This document shows positions 45,554 to 55,886 of a stretch of DNA of 64,000 bases, in pieces. Positions within the stretch are counted from its first letter, which is position 1. The number at the start of each line of letters is the position of its first letter. Made by a program: the position numbers and the translations under genes. The notes under the pieces are model-generated. The model was given only the letters and a program-made list of their open reading frames with translations, was not told the DNA's origin and did no database searches. Origin of the DNA: Bacteroides bouchesdurhonensis (GTDB lineage Bacteria > Bacteroidota > Bacteroidia > Bacteroidales > Bacteroidaceae); assembly GCF_900155865.1 (NCBI RefSeq), contig NZ_LT707006.1, positions 213,751 to 277,750 on the forward strand, given 5' to 3'.

Positions 45554-47476
45554 ATGAAGACATTTGAAGAGCTTGGCGTTTCTCCGGAGATACGTAAAGC
45601 AATTGAAGAAATGGGATATGAGAATCCCATGCCGGTACAAGAGGAAGTGATTCCGTACCTTTTAGGAGATAATAATGATGTAGTAGCTCTCGCACAAACG
45701 GGGACAGGTAAAACAGCCGCATTCGGTTTGCCCTTGCTCCAACAGGTTGACGTAAATAAAAGAATTCCACAATCGCTTATCCTTTGCCCTACCCGCGAGC
45801 TTTGCCTCCAAATAGCGGGCGACCTGAACGATTATTCCAAATACATTGACGGATTGAAAGTGCTGCCTGTATACGGTGGTTCTTCTATCGATAGCCAGAT
45901 ACGCAGTTTGAAACGTGGCGTGCATATTATCGTTGCCACCCCCGGACGTTTGCTCGACCTAATGGAACGGAAGACCGTTTCACTGTCTACCATCCGTAAC
46001 GTAGTGATGGACGAAGCGGACGAAATGCTGAACATGGGATTCACAGACAGCATCAACGCAATTCTTGCGGACGTTCCGCAAGAACGTAACACGCTGTTAT
46101 TCTCAGCTACCATGAGTCCGGAGATCGCTCGCATCTCGAAGAACTATCTACGTAATGCAAAAGAGATCACTATCGGACGCAAGAATGAAAGTACCAGCAA
46201 TGTAAAACATGTCGTTTACACCGTACATGCTAAAGACAAATACGAAGCACTGAAGCGCATCGTCGATTATTACCCGCAAATTTATGGCATCATCTTTTGC
46301 CGTACCCGCAAGGAAACACAGGAGATTGCAGATAAATTGATGCAGGAAGGTTATAATGCCGATTCACTGCACGGAGAACTGTCACAAGCGCAACGGGATG
46401 CAGTAATGCAGAAGTTCCGGATCCGTAACCTGCAATTATTGGTTGCTACCGATGTAGCTGCTCGCGGATTGGATGTAGACGATCTGACACATGTTATCAA
46501 CTATGGCCTGCCGGACGATACGGAAAGCTATACTCACCGTAGCGGGCGTACAGGCCGCGCCGGTAAAACAGGAACCTCCATCGCTATCATCAACCTCCGC
46601 GAGAAAGGAAAAATGCGGGAAATAGAACGTATCATCGGCAAAAAATTCATCGCTGGAGAAATGCCGACTGCTTCGGGTATTTGCCAGAAACAATTGATTA
46701 AGGTGATCGATGACTTGGAAAAGGTAAAGGTAAACGAAGATGATATTGCGGATTTCATGCCGGAGATTTACCGTAAGCTGGAATGGTTGAGCAAAGAGGA
46801 TTTGATCAAACGAATGGTGTCACACGAGTTTAACCGCTTCTCTGAGTATTATCGTGGACGTGCAGAAATAGAACAACCTTCTGACAGCCGTGAACGCAGA
46901 GATAGGGATGGCAGAGAAGGGAATGCTGAAAAGAGGAACCGAAAAGGTGCTCCCGGTTTCACTCGTTTATTCATCAACATGGGTAAAACTGATAATTTCT
47001 TCCCCAACGAACTTATCAGCCTGCTAAACAGCAACACACGTGGACGTATCGAACTGGGACGTATTGACTTGATGCAGAATTTTTCTTTCTTTGAAGTCCC
47101 GGAAAAAGAAGCAAACAACGTTTTGAAAGCACTGAATGGTGTGAAACGAAACGGACGTAAGGTTGTTGTAGAAGTAGCAGGTGATGAGAATGGAAAAGGA
47201 CGGGAAAGTAACGGCCGTTCCAGCGATCATAAGGGAGCTAAACGATATGGCAAAGGTGAGGAACGTACTTCTTCACGCAATGGGAATAGAGATAGAAAAG
47301 CCAAAGATTCCTCATCTGCCAAAGGTGGTGCAAAGAAAGAAAAACCAAGTCGTGAAGATCGTGGTTATTCCGATGCACGTGGACCTCTAAAGAAAGATGA
47401 CTGGAAACAGTTTTTCAAAGACGAAGAGCCTGACTTCAGTGAAGAGGGATGGGCACGTAGAAAACCTAAAAAATAA
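45554..47476 (+). CDS. DEAD-box ATP-dependent RNA helicase (DeaD/CsdA-like)
   Basis: 640 residues. The helicase motifs are complete: Q-motif region (FEELGVSPEIRKAIEEMG), motif I AQTGTGKT, motif II DEAD (VVMDEADEML), motif III FSAT and motif VI HRSGRTGRAGK. After the helicase core comes a DbpA/CsdA-type RNA-binding domain (FTRLFINMGKTDNFFP, GRIELGRIDLMQNFSFFEV, GRKVVVEVAG). A highly charged Lys/Arg/Ser tail follows (RKAKDSSSAKGGAKKEK). It likely remodels structured RNA in ribosome assembly or mRNA decay, especially in the cold. It is followed by a strong terminator. Confidence 0.93.
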   Translation: MKTFEELGVSPEIRKAIEEMGYENPMPVQEEVIPYLLGDNNDVVALAQTGTGKTAAFGLPLLQQVDVNKRIPQSLILCPTRELCLQIAGDLNDYSKYIDGLKVLPVYGGSSIDSQIRSLKRGVHIIVATPGRLLDLMERKTVSLSTIRNVVMDEADEMLNMGFTDSINAILADVPQERNTLLFSATMSPEIARISKNYLRNAKEITIGRKNESTSNVKHVVYTVHAKDKYEALKRIVDYYPQIYGIIFCRTRKETQEIADKLMQEGYNADSLHGELSQAQRDAVMQKFRIRNLQLLVATDVAARGLDVDDLTHVINYGLPDDTESYTHRSGRTGRAGKTGTSIAIINLREKGKMREIERIIGKKFIAGEMPTASGICQKQLIKVIDDLEKVKVNEDDIADFMPEIYRKLEWLSKEDLIKRMVSHEFNRFSEYYRGRAEIEQPSDSRERRDRDGREGNAEKRNRKGAPGFTRLFINMGKTDNFFPNELISLLNSNTRGRIELGRIDLMQNFSFFEVPEKEANNVLKALNGVKRNGRKVVVEVAGDENGKGRESNGRSSDHKGAKRYGKGEERTSSRNGNRDRKAKDSSSAKGGAKKEKPSREDRGYSDARGPLKKDDWKQFFKDEEPDFSEEGWARRKPKK

Positions 47477-47520
47477 AATATCGGTGGGCAACCGGAAAAT
47501 CCGGTATTAGAAAAATAGAA

Positions 47521-47588
47521 AGAACTTTCTGTCTTTACAGTTTATCAACGAATATAACTAAGTAAAGCTACAGAAAGTTCTTTTTTTA
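47521..47588 (+). terminator. Strong terminator after the RNA helicase gene
   Basis: AGAACTTTCTGT (47521-47532) pairs with ACAGAAAGTTCT (47570-47581), with further inner pairing (CTTTAC with GTAAAG), followed by a T7 run. Confidence 0.85.
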
Positions 47589-47738
47589 TGTCCTACTGAA
47601 GAAAGCTAAAACTTGATACACAAACTATGCTTTTGTCTCTAATAAACCTTAAAAGCCCCTTTCATTGATAAGGTTTATTTTACCTAACAAAATTGGCTAC
47701 CGCCGCACTACAAATTTGCAATCTCCAATTTGGATATA

Positions 47739-50700
47739 TTATGCGTTTACCGACTCCTCTTCTGAAATAGCCTGAATATCTTTCTTTTTCTTATTTCTAT
47801 ATTGTTTAGGGGTCATCTCAAACTTCTGAGCAAACACCTTATAAAATGTTCCTCTATTTGTGAATCCGGTTTTATTCATAATTTCTTCAATAGAAAGCTG
47901 TGTAGTAAGCAACAGACGCTCTACAATAGTCAGACGGTATTCCCGGATAATATCAGCAGGAGTCTTGTCGGTGATATTCTTTAATCGCCGATAGAATTGC
48001 CGCGTACTATATCCCAAAGAGTTACTAAGTAGTTCTACCGATAATTCCGAGTCTTGGATATGGCTATCGATATTCTGCATCATCTTTTCAAAGAAAGCCT
48101 TATCTTCTTTATGCAAGAAATGGCCATCATTCAATTCAAAAGCACTTAATACCGAACTATAATATTCTTTCAGATCTTCTTCACGCTGCATAAGCCTTTT
48201 CACTACCTTCTCTAGGTATTCTACATTAAAAGGTTTTGTAATATAAGCCTCAGCACCAGATTCGATACCGCGCGTCTGCTCGTCGATATTATTAAGTGCC
48301 GACAACAGAATCAAAGGAATACGACTCAGCTGTTTATCGGATTTTAATTTCTTAGCAAACGACATTCCATCCATTCCGGGCATCATTACATCGGAAATAA
48401 TTAAGTCCGGCAACTGGAGAGTCAATTGTTTCAAGGCCTCATCTGCACTATACAAAGGAACAACATTGTATTTTCCGACGAAAATCTCTGTTACAAACCA
48501 CAACATAGAAGGATCATCATCTATAATCATAATGGTTTGTTTGTTCTTATCATATTCAGTTGACGTGTTCTGAAGCTCTATTATCTGTTCGTCGGAAGGA
48601 AGAACGGGTTCTTCTGCCAGTTTTTCTTCCTCAACTTCGGCAGTTACTTCCAACATAGGTAATATGACCTCAAAAGTTGTTACTTCATTCGGTATACTGG
48701 ATACATGAATCTGCCCGTTGAGCAAAGTCACCATACTATGACAGATTGCCAATCCTAAGCCATTTCTCGGAGAAATGCCATTCTTATTCTGCACCTCAAA
48801 GTTATCCAGGATCTTATAACGGTCGAAAATCTTAGTAAGATCAGCCTTTTCTATACCTTTCCCGGTATTGGAAATTCGAAAATAAAGTTGTTCTTCGTTT
48901 GCAAATAATTCAATCGCGATAGAACCACGCTCCGGAGTATATTTGAATGCATTAGAAATCAAATTACTCACAATCTTACTCAAGCAACTAATATCAGTAT
49001 TCCAATTTACGCCTTCTTCTAGTTGTAAACGATAGTTGATACTCCGACTTTCAACCAATTCCCCAAACGATTCGGCAATGGTACGCACCTGTTCCGTAAC
49101 GGGAATATGCTTAATATTAAGTTGCTTATGACCCGTCTCCAAACGCCGGAACTCGATCAATTCTAATATCAGTGCATTCAACTTCAATGCATTTTGCTGA
49201 ATCATGGAAGCATATTTATGAATGTAACCGTCTACTTTGTTATATGAAAGGATTTTCTCACAAGGTCCGCTAATCAATGTCAGTGGAGTACAGAACTCGT
49301 GAGTGATATTAGTAAAGAATCGTAATTTCGACTCATACAGCTCTTCACGTTGTTGCCGGTTCATTTGTTCAATCATCACATTACGCTTCATGCGATAACG
49401 ATTTACTACAAGCCAAATACAACCGGCGGCAAAAGCACTAAACAGAATGAAATAAACAACATAAGCATAGATAGTCATATACCAAGGAGGAGTAATCCGA
49501 ATGATCAGTGAATATGGCCGGCTCTCTTTTCCTGTAATATTGCTCCGATATTTCACCAACAAGGTATACTCTCCCGGAGATAAATTAGAGAAAACAGCCC
49601 TGGTTGAAAGTCCATTATCAATCCAGCTATCACTTAACTCATCTATTTTATAGGAATATGTATAGTTATTCCCATTAATATGATCGACAGCAAGGAAGGA
49701 AAGATTAAAGAAGTTCTGGCTATAATCCAGTACCAATGTCTCCTGTTTATCTCCTTTCAAGAAGTCGTATATGTTATATTCTTTACCAAAAATAGACAAG
49801 CGGTTGAAATGTAATGCAGGCATATATTCTTCAGAAGTATGCTCGTTCTCACTAATTGTGATAAATCCATTGGTCCCACCAAAGAATAAGGTACCTGTAT
49901 ATTGATCTTTAAAGAAAGCCCCGTCACTAAACTCTGTCACCTCCAGGCCACTTTGTTGACGATATGTCTGTACGGTATTATCTCGTACCTTGAACCTCAC
50001 CATTCCTTGATTGGTACTTAACCAAAGATTATTATCTCTACCCTCCAAAATACCATGAATCGTATTATTCGGGAAACCATCCATCTGGTTATATACCCGA
50101 TATTCTCCCTGATGTAACCGTGCCAGGCCAAAACTCGTACCGAACCAATATCCTTGATCATTTTTATAAATAGCAAAAATATCATTTACCATCTGGTTCT
50201 CCACTACATCGTCAATGCGGCAAGGTGTCAACTGGCAGGTATGCGTATTCATTTTATAAGCACCATATCCCCGGTTCCCAAACCAAATAGTCGAATCGTT
50301 TTCCTGAAATGAAACAAAGAAATAGTTCGAAGCCCTTTTTCCACCATCCAAAACAAAACGCTTGGCAGATTTCACTTTAAGCCCGTAGCTGGAAGGATCC
50401 AATATTATTTTAACGATTCCTTCTCCTACTGTAGCAACCCACAATGTACTGTCATTAGTCTCCAAAATGGAATGGACATATTTCACTGTCTTATCATCTG
50501 CCAAAACCGGGAATTCCTTTATTTTCTTTTCCGGATACGAGTAATAATTAAGTCCGTTCTCCGTACCAATCCACAAACGATCCCACCGGCTTGTTGCAAA
50601 ACTATAAATAGAATTATGCGCTAAAGAGCTATTAGCAGTTGAAAACCTCTCTACTTGCGAAGTTATCTTTCCATCCTGATTGAAATTCTTCATTTTTAGA

Positions 50701-51830
50701 ATTCCATCACCTTTTGTTCCAACCCACAAAGACTTCTCCTGATCCAGAAACAAAGAACGTACCGGATTATTTACCCTATATTCAGGCGCATTCAGAAGCA
50801 CATTTTGAATGGAAAATTCATTGGTGAAACACATATAAATTCCTTGTCCGTCGGTTCCTACCCAGATAATATCCTGAAACCGGTCCTTCATCAGGCAAAA
50901 TATACCCGACTGAATATTGATAGGATGTATCGCATACTTTGACTTCGAATTCGATAAATATTCCAATCGAATCAATCCACTATTTTTAAAGCCGATGAAG
51001 AAATCATTTTTTTGTTTAATGATAGAGGAGACTTCTCCCCGGTGATGTATTTCTTCTTCTAAGTCTGCCACATAATACATCCTGCGATTACGCAGTTCAC
51101 ATTCATAAAGCGAATAAGTATTATCTATAAAATAAAGCATTCCATCCTCCACAAACGCCCATAATACAGGCTCAGGATGATTAAAATAGTTGCAAGGTAT
51201 CAAGGAAACCTGATCTCCATTTTTCTCTATCATATAACTCCGGTTATCATTGCCCGAAGAGAACACCCAAAGAATGCCGAAGCTATCAATTTTCAACTGT
51301 TGGACCTTCTCAAAATCGATCTTCTCAACATTAAGCCTCTGAAAATCTTTGGCTCCCGGATAATAATAGTAGATATAGCCATCATCTTTAATAATAAAAT
51401 AATCACCATCCGGACTTTTATCCATAAAGTTAATGTCCTTGAACTGTTTAAAACTCTGTATCGTTTGATGACGGATGTCAAAACGGTCCAGACCATAATT
51501 GGTCTGTATCCACATTACATCTTCTTCGCCTTCCATCACTCTATCTATCAGATTGCCGGAAAGACGATTGTTTAAGTTAGCAGATTTATATAATCCCAGA
51601 TAATTACCGTCATAAACGTTCAATCCATCACAAGAACCAATCCATATCACTCCATGGCTATCTTGACACATGGAAAGAATGGCACTGTTAGACAACCCGT
51701 TTTTACTTGAGAATTGTCGTAACGTATATGAAGCATCTGCCTTCGGAGCGATCAAAAGGAGAGAAATAATTAGTAATAAAGTACTATTTAAAAAGAATCT
51801 CTTTTTTATCCAATAGTTGTGTTTCTTCAT
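47739..51830 (-). CDS. Hybrid two-component system sensor/regulator (HTCS)
   Basis: About 1363 residues from MKKHNYWIKKRFFL; the frame is open to 51923 but the added segment is not signal-like. After the signal segment comes a long periplasmic part of two-component propeller repeats (ILSMCQDSHGVIWIGSCDG, SLFLDQEKSLWVGTKGDGI, LWIGTENGLNYY) and a Y_Y_Y domain (YTLLVKYRSNITGKES). A TM helix follows (YVVYFILFSAFAAGCIWLVV), then HisKA with His in FFTNITHEFCTPLTLI and HATPase (SNAFKYTPE, GLGLAICHSM). A receiver (LIISDVMMPGMDG) and an AraC-type HTH (GFTNRGTFYKVFAQKFEMTP) end the protein. HTCS proteins sense glycan breakdown products and switch on neighbouring PUL genes, here most likely the divergent GH76 gene and those after it. 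Confidence 0.93.
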   Translation of the reverse strand: MKKHNYWIKKRFFLNSTLLLIISLLLIAPKADASYTLRQFSSKNGLSNSAILSMCQDSHGVIWIGSCDGLNVYDGNYLGLYKSANLNNRLSGNLIDRVMEGEEDVMWIQTNYGLDRFDIRHQTIQSFKQFKDINFMDKSPDGDYFIIKDDGYIYYYYPGAKDFQRLNVEKIDFEKVQQLKIDSFGILWVFSSGNDNRSYMIEKNGDQVSLIPCNYFNHPEPVLWAFVEDGMLYFIDNTYSLYECELRNRRMYYVADLEEEIHHRGEVSSIIKQKNDFFIGFKNSGLIRLEYLSNSKSKYAIHPINIQSGIFCLMKDRFQDIIWVGTDGQGIYMCFTNEFSIQNVLLNAPEYRVNNPVRSLFLDQEKSLWVGTKGDGILKMKNFNQDGKITSQVERFSTANSSLAHNSIYSFATSRWDRLWIGTENGLNYYSYPEKKIKEFPVLADDKTVKYVHSILETNDSTLWVATVGEGIVKIILDPSSYGLKVKSAKRFVLDGGKRASNYFFVSFQENDSTIWFGNRGYGAYKMNTHTCQLTPCRIDDVVENQMVNDIFAIYKNDQGYWFGTSFGLARLHQGEYRVYNQMDGFPNNTIHGILEGRDNNLWLSTNQGMVRFKVRDNTVQTYRQQSGLEVTEFSDGAFFKDQYTGTLFFGGTNGFITISENEHTSEEYMPALHFNRLSIFGKEYNIYDFLKGDKQETLVLDYSQNFFNLSFLAVDHINGNNYTYSYKIDELSDSWIDNGLSTRAVFSNLSPGEYTLLVKYRSNITGKESRPYSLIIRITPPWYMTIYAYVVYFILFSAFAAGCIWLVVNRYRMKRNVMIEQMNRQQREELYESKLRFFTNITHEFCTPLTLISGPCEKILSYNKVDGYIHKYASMIQQNALKLNALILELIEFRRLETGHKQLNIKHIPVTEQVRTIAESFGELVESRSINYRLQLEEGVNWNTDISCLSKIVSNLISNAFKYTPERGSIAIELFANEEQLYFRISNTGKGIEKADLTKIFDRYKILDNFEVQNKNGISPRNGLGLAICHSMVTLLNGQIHVSSIPNEVTTFEVILPMLEVTAEVEEEKLAEEPVLPSDEQIIELQNTSTEYDKNKQTIMIIDDDPSMLWFVTEIFVGKYNVVPLYSADEALKQLTLQLPDLIISDVMMPGMDGMSFAKKLKSDKQLSRIPLILLSALNNIDEQTRGIESGAEAYITKPFNVEYLEKVVKRLMQREEDLKEYYSSVLSAFELNDGHFLHKEDKAFFEKMMQNIDSHIQDSELSVELLSNSLGYSTRQFYRRLKNITDKTPADIIREYRLTIVERLLLTTQLSIEEIMNKTGFTNRGTFYKVFAQKFEMTPKQYRNKKKKDIQAISEEESVNA

Positions 51831-52049
51831 GAAGTAGTTTCCTAATTTTAAAACGTGATGTCCAATTTGTCGGAAAGATATGTAAAATAAGGAAAAGCTC
51901 CAAAGCCTATGCAGAAAAATCATCTGTAATGTCTCCTTTTTAATTGAACAGAAGTACGTATTTAGGACACATATATATATTCTGACGCCATTTAAGCAGC
52001 AACAGACATAAATGTCACAAGTTCATATATGTTTTTTATTAATTTGCGA

Positions 52050-52057
52050 TAACTTTG
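52050..52057 (+). promoter_or_regulatory. -7 box of the GH76 gene
   Basis: TAACTTTG fits TAnnTTTG and lies 50 bases before the ATG at 52107. A T-rich segment (TGTTTTTT, 52030-52037) is at the right distance for a -33 element. The 276-base divergent spacer to the HTCS gene is the expected place for HTCS binding. Confidence 0.5.
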
Positions 52058-52106
52058 TATCGTTATCCGGTATTAAACTTTGAATTTAATTAATCATTAG
52101 AATAAT

Positions 52107-53294
52107 ATGAAATCACTACGCCTTTTATTAAACATTGTATGTGTAGCATTACTCGCCAGTTGTGCCTCAACCAAACAAGCAGAACCTAATTCAAATTTGG
52201 AGAGAGCTCAGCAAACACTGGATTCTCTTTATCAAAATTATAGTGCACCCAATACTTGCTTACTTCGTGAAAACTATCCTTTCAACAAGAATCATAAAGT
52301 GACCTACTTAGCGTCGGAAGAGCAAGCAAATATACCTAACCAATATTCTTATTTATGGCCTTACTCGGGTACGTTTTCAGCAGTTAATGCTTTGTTGGAG
52401 ACCACCCAAGACAAGAAATACTTAAAGTTATTGGAGAAACAGGTATTACCGGGATTAGAAGAATATTTTGATACCAAACGGACTCCAAATGCATACGCAT
52501 CTTATATACGGACTGCTCCTACTTCAGATCGCTTTTACGATGATAATATCTGGCTAGGCATTGATTTTACTGATACTTATCAAGTTACAAAAGATCCCAA
52601 ATATCTGGATAAAGCCAAATTAATATGGGAATTCATTGAAAGTGGAACAGATAGTTTACTGGGTGGAGGTATCTATTGGTGCGAGCAAAAGAAGGGATCT
52701 AAAAATACTTGTTCTAATGCCCCCGGATCTGTTTATGCATTAAAACTATTCAAAGCAACTAATGACAGTGCCTATTTTAAGAAAGGTAAAGAGTTATACG
52801 AATGGACACAAAAGAATCTGCAAGATTCAACAGATTATCTTTATTATGATAATGTACGCCTTGACGGAAAAATAGGAAAAGCTAAGTTTGCTTACAACAG
52901 CGGTCAAATGATGCAATCAGCTGCTTTATTATATCAATTAACCCAAAATCCCGCTTATTTAAAAGATGCTCAAAACATAGCTAAAGCGTGTCATAACTAT
53001 TTCTTCACAGACTTTATACCTTCTACAGGAACACCTTTTAAAATGATAAAGAAAGGAGATATATGGTTTACTGCTGTTATGCTTAGAGGATTTATCGAAC
53101 TATACAATACAGATCATAATAAAACCTATATCGACGATTTCAACAAAAGCTTGTCTTATGCTTGGGAGAATGCCCGGGACGAGAAAGGCTTATTCAACAC
53201 AGACTTAAGCGGTAATAACAAAGACAACAAAAAATGGTTATTGACACAAGCAGCCATAGTAGAAATGTACGGACGTCTTGCCGCTATCAAATAA
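52107..53294 (+). CDS. GH76 family lipoprotein (alpha-1,6-mannanase type)
   Basis: 395 residues, lipoprotein signal with LLASC (Cys19). The (alpha/alpha)6 glycoside hydrolase shows the GH76 catalytic Asp pair in RFYDDNIWLGIDF (Asp145/Asp146), preceded by NQYSYLWPYSGTFSAVNAL and followed by GGGIYWCEQKKGSKNTCSNAP and FAYNSGQMMQSAALLY. GH76 enzymes cut alpha-1,6-mannan backbones such as yeast mannan or related glycans. It is the first gene downstream of the HTCS divergent promoter and probably in one transcript with the GH127-like gene (111-base gap). Confidence 0.85.
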   Translation: MKSLRLLLNIVCVALLASCASTKQAEPNSNLERAQQTLDSLYQNYSAPNTCLLRENYPFNKNHKVTYLASEEQANIPNQYSYLWPYSGTFSAVNALLETTQDKKYLKLLEKQVLPGLEEYFDTKRTPNAYASYIRTAPTSDRFYDDNIWLGIDFTDTYQVTKDPKYLDKAKLIWEFIESGTDSLLGGGIYWCEQKKGSKNTCSNAPGSVYALKLFKATNDSAYFKKGKELYEWTQKNLQDSTDYLYYDNVRLDGKIGKAKFAYNSGQMMQSAALLYQLTQNPAYLKDAQNIAKACHNYFFTDFIPSTGTPFKMIKKGDIWFTAVMLRGFIELYNTDHNKTYIDDFNKSLSYAWENARDEKGLFNTDLSGNNKDNKKWLLTQAAIVEMYGRLAAIK

Positions 53295-53405
53295 GAAATT
53301 TGATTATGAGAATAAAGTAGGGATGTTATACAAAAGATGATTGTCTATTATCAACCAATAATTTATATAGAAAAAACAGAGGATAACATATTAAAAAAAT
53401 AGATT

Positions 53406-55445
53406 ATGATTACGTATAAGGTATTAAGATTGTTTTTCTTATTTATGAGTATTATCTGCTACTCCAACTTATGGAGTAGCGAACTTCAACCTCGGCAACA
53501 ACACAATCACTACATAAATAATCGCTACCCTCTACAACGTAAGGCTTTTATTGAACTTCCATTGGGAAGCATTAGAGCCAAAGGATGGTTACAAGAAATG
53601 CTAATACGCCAAAAGAATGGGGCGACAGGGCATATGGATGAACTTTATCCGCAAGTGATGGGGAGCCGCAATGGATGGCTGGGAGGAGACGGAGACCAAT
53701 GGGAAAGGGGACCTTATTGGATTGACGGACTTCTCCCATTAGCCTACATCCTGAATGATCAGGAACTAAAAAACAAAGTACAGCCTTGGGTAGAATGGGC
53801 ACTGAAAAGCCAACGTGAAGATGGATTTTTCGGACCGGAGAAGGATTATCCCGGAGAACAGGGTCTCCAACGTGACAATTCTCACGACTGGTGGCCTAGA
53901 ATGGTAGTTCTGAAGATTCTGCAACAATATTATTCTGCTACCAATGACCAACGGATACTCTCATTCATGAGCCGTTATTTCCAATATCAATTAAAGACAT
54001 TGCCAGAAAAACGCTTGGGACACTGGAGTTTCTGGGCAGAATTTCGTGCTTGTGATAATCTACAAGCTGTATATTGGTTATATAATCTCACAGGAGAACC
54101 ATTCTTATTAGATTTAGGCAAGTTAATCCACAGCCAAAGTTTCAGCTTTGTAGATATGGTGCAACGGGGGGATTTGAAGAGAATCAATACGATTCACTGC
54201 GTGAACCTGGCTCAGGGAATTAAAGAACCGATTATCTACTACCAGCAAGAACCGGACAAGAAATATATTCATACTGTAAAAGAAGCTTTTAAAGATATCC
54301 GTCAATTCCATGGACAACCACAAGGGATGTACGGTGGAGATGAAGCACTGCATGGTAATTGCCCTACTCAGGGTTCTGAATTATGTTCTGCTGTTGAGTT
54401 GATGTATTCTTTGGAGAAGATGATGGAAATTACCGGTGATATTGACTTTGCAGACCATCTGGAAAGAATTGCTTTTAACGCTCTGCCCACACAGATATCA
54501 GACGATTTCATGACTAAGCAATACTTCCAACAAGCTAACCAAGTAATGATAAGCCGCCACCGAAGAAACTTCGATCAGGAACATGGAGGAACTGACTTGA
54601 CTTTCGGAATATTGACCGGATATCCCTGTTGCGCTTCTAATATGCACCAAGGATGGCCCAAGTTTACACAGAACTTATGGTATGCAACTCCAGATAATGG
54701 ACTTGCAGTGATGGCTTATTCTCCTTCTGAAGTAACCGCTAAAGTGGGCGATGATTGTGTAGTGACTATCAGTGAAGATACTTATTATCCAATGGATGAT
54801 AAAATAAGTTTTACCATCCAGGAGATAAAAAACAAGAAAAAAGAAACTACTTTTCCTCTCTATTTGCGTATACCCAAATGGTGTAAAAAGGCAGAGATAT
54901 GTATCAATGGAAAACCGGATCAATCTGCTGAAGGAGGAAAGATGGTAATCATCAATCGCACATGGGCCAAAGAAGACCGAATCGACCTACATCTCCCAAT
55001 GGATATTTCAACTAGTACCTGGTATGAAAATGCTGTAGCAATAGAAAGAGGTCCATTGGTATATGCGCTTAAGATGGAGGAAAAATGGGAGAAAAAGGAA
55101 TTTAACGAGCCTTGGTATGGTCCTTATTATTATCAGGTAACCTCATCAGAACCTTGGAATTATGGACTTATTAGCTTTGACCGTAATAAAGTGAATGAGG
55201 TTGCAAAGATAAATATAGATCCGGCTAAACAGAAATCAGAATTTCCCTGGAATACAGAGAATGCACCTATTGAAATTAAAATGAAAGCGAGAATTATACC
55301 GACCTGGCAACTTTATAATGAAATGGCTGGTCCTCAACCTTTCTCATTCTGTAGTGGTGCCGAAGGGACTGAAAAGGAGATTACATTGATTCCTTATGGA
55401 TGTACAACACTTAGAATTTCAGAGTTTCCTATCGTAGGAAAATAA
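53406..55445 (+). CDS. GH127-like (DUF1680) glycoside hydrolase
   Basis: 679 residues with a signal peptide (FFLFMSIICYSNLWS). RNGWLGGDGDQWERGPYW, DGFFGPEKDYPG and SHDWWPRMVVLKIL form the N-terminal helical barrel. QGSELCSAVELMYS and YPCCASNMHQGWPKF carry the Glu and three Cys expected for the zinc-thiolate active site of beta-L-arabinofuranosidases of GH127/GH146. A C-terminal beta-sandwich follows (FPLYLRIPKWCKKAEICING, AIERGPLVYALK). Related families vary in specificity, so the sugar is not certain. It probably works on glycan fragments with the GH76, GH97 and GH43 enzymes of this region. Confidence 0.8.
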   Translation: MITYKVLRLFFLFMSIICYSNLWSSELQPRQQHNHYINNRYPLQRKAFIELPLGSIRAKGWLQEMLIRQKNGATGHMDELYPQVMGSRNGWLGGDGDQWERGPYWIDGLLPLAYILNDQELKNKVQPWVEWALKSQREDGFFGPEKDYPGEQGLQRDNSHDWWPRMVVLKILQQYYSATNDQRILSFMSRYFQYQLKTLPEKRLGHWSFWAEFRACDNLQAVYWLYNLTGEPFLLDLGKLIHSQSFSFVDMVQRGDLKRINTIHCVNLAQGIKEPIIYYQQEPDKKYIHTVKEAFKDIRQFHGQPQGMYGGDEALHGNCPTQGSELCSAVELMYSLEKMMEITGDIDFADHLERIAFNALPTQISDDFMTKQYFQQANQVMISRHRRNFDQEHGGTDLTFGILTGYPCCASNMHQGWPKFTQNLWYATPDNGLAVMAYSPSEVTAKVGDDCVVTISEDTYYPMDDKISFTIQEIKNKKKETTFPLYLRIPKWCKKAEICINGKPDQSAEGGKMVIINRTWAKEDRIDLHLPMDISTSTWYENAVAIERGPLVYALKMEEKWEKKEFNEPWYGPYYYQVTSSEPWNYGLISFDRNKVNEVAKINIDPAKQKSEFPWNTENAPIEIKMKARIIPTWQLYNEMAGPQPFSFCSGAEGTEKEITLIPYGCTTLRISEFPIVGK

Positions 55446-55462
55446 AAATGATATAGAAGAGT

Positions 55463-55492
55463 GTTCCGGATGAGTTTTCATCCGGAACTTTT
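55463..55492 (+). terminator. Terminator after the GH127-like gene
   Basis: GTTCCGGATGA (55463-55473) pairs perfectly with TCATCCGGAAC (55478-55488) around GTTT, followed by TTTT. The remaining spacer to 55886 holds no convincing gene. Confidence 0.85.
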
Positions 55493-55819
55493 CTGAGTTG
55501 TTACTCTATTCATTAATAGAAATGGGGGAGATTTTATAGCCACAACGCTGACGAAGTTACTAACTTGACACAAAATATTTCCGATATCTTTTTGCCTGCA
55601 TAAATAGAGAACCTTCTCATATACCAATTAAAATGTAAATACAATCATGGTAAGAGGTTTTGGTATAGGATTCTTTGAAGGAATGTCATTTGTAGAAGAA
55701 TAAACTCTTTTTCGAGAAGTGGGATATAATGAGTAATGCTGAAAATTCTAAGTGATGAATTTTATTACTTCAAGAGTTATTTTTTAGGAATGGAGAATAA
55801 TATGCAAAATTAAAATACT

Positions 55820-55827
55820 TATATTTG
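55820..55827 (+). promoter_or_regulatory. -7 box of the GH97 gene
   Basis: TATATTTG lies 60 bases before the ATG at 55887 and fits TAnnTTTG. Together with the upstream terminator it makes GH97 a separate transcript. Confidence 0.5.
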
Positions 55828-55886
55828 CAAATGTTGCAACACTAAACATCAAACATTGAATATTACACCATAACAATCTAACAAAA

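Noticed and set aside
55650..55703. Tiny plus-strand ORF starting MVRGFGIGFFEG before the GH97 gene
   Set aside because: Only 18 codons with no clear ribosome binding site; could be chance.
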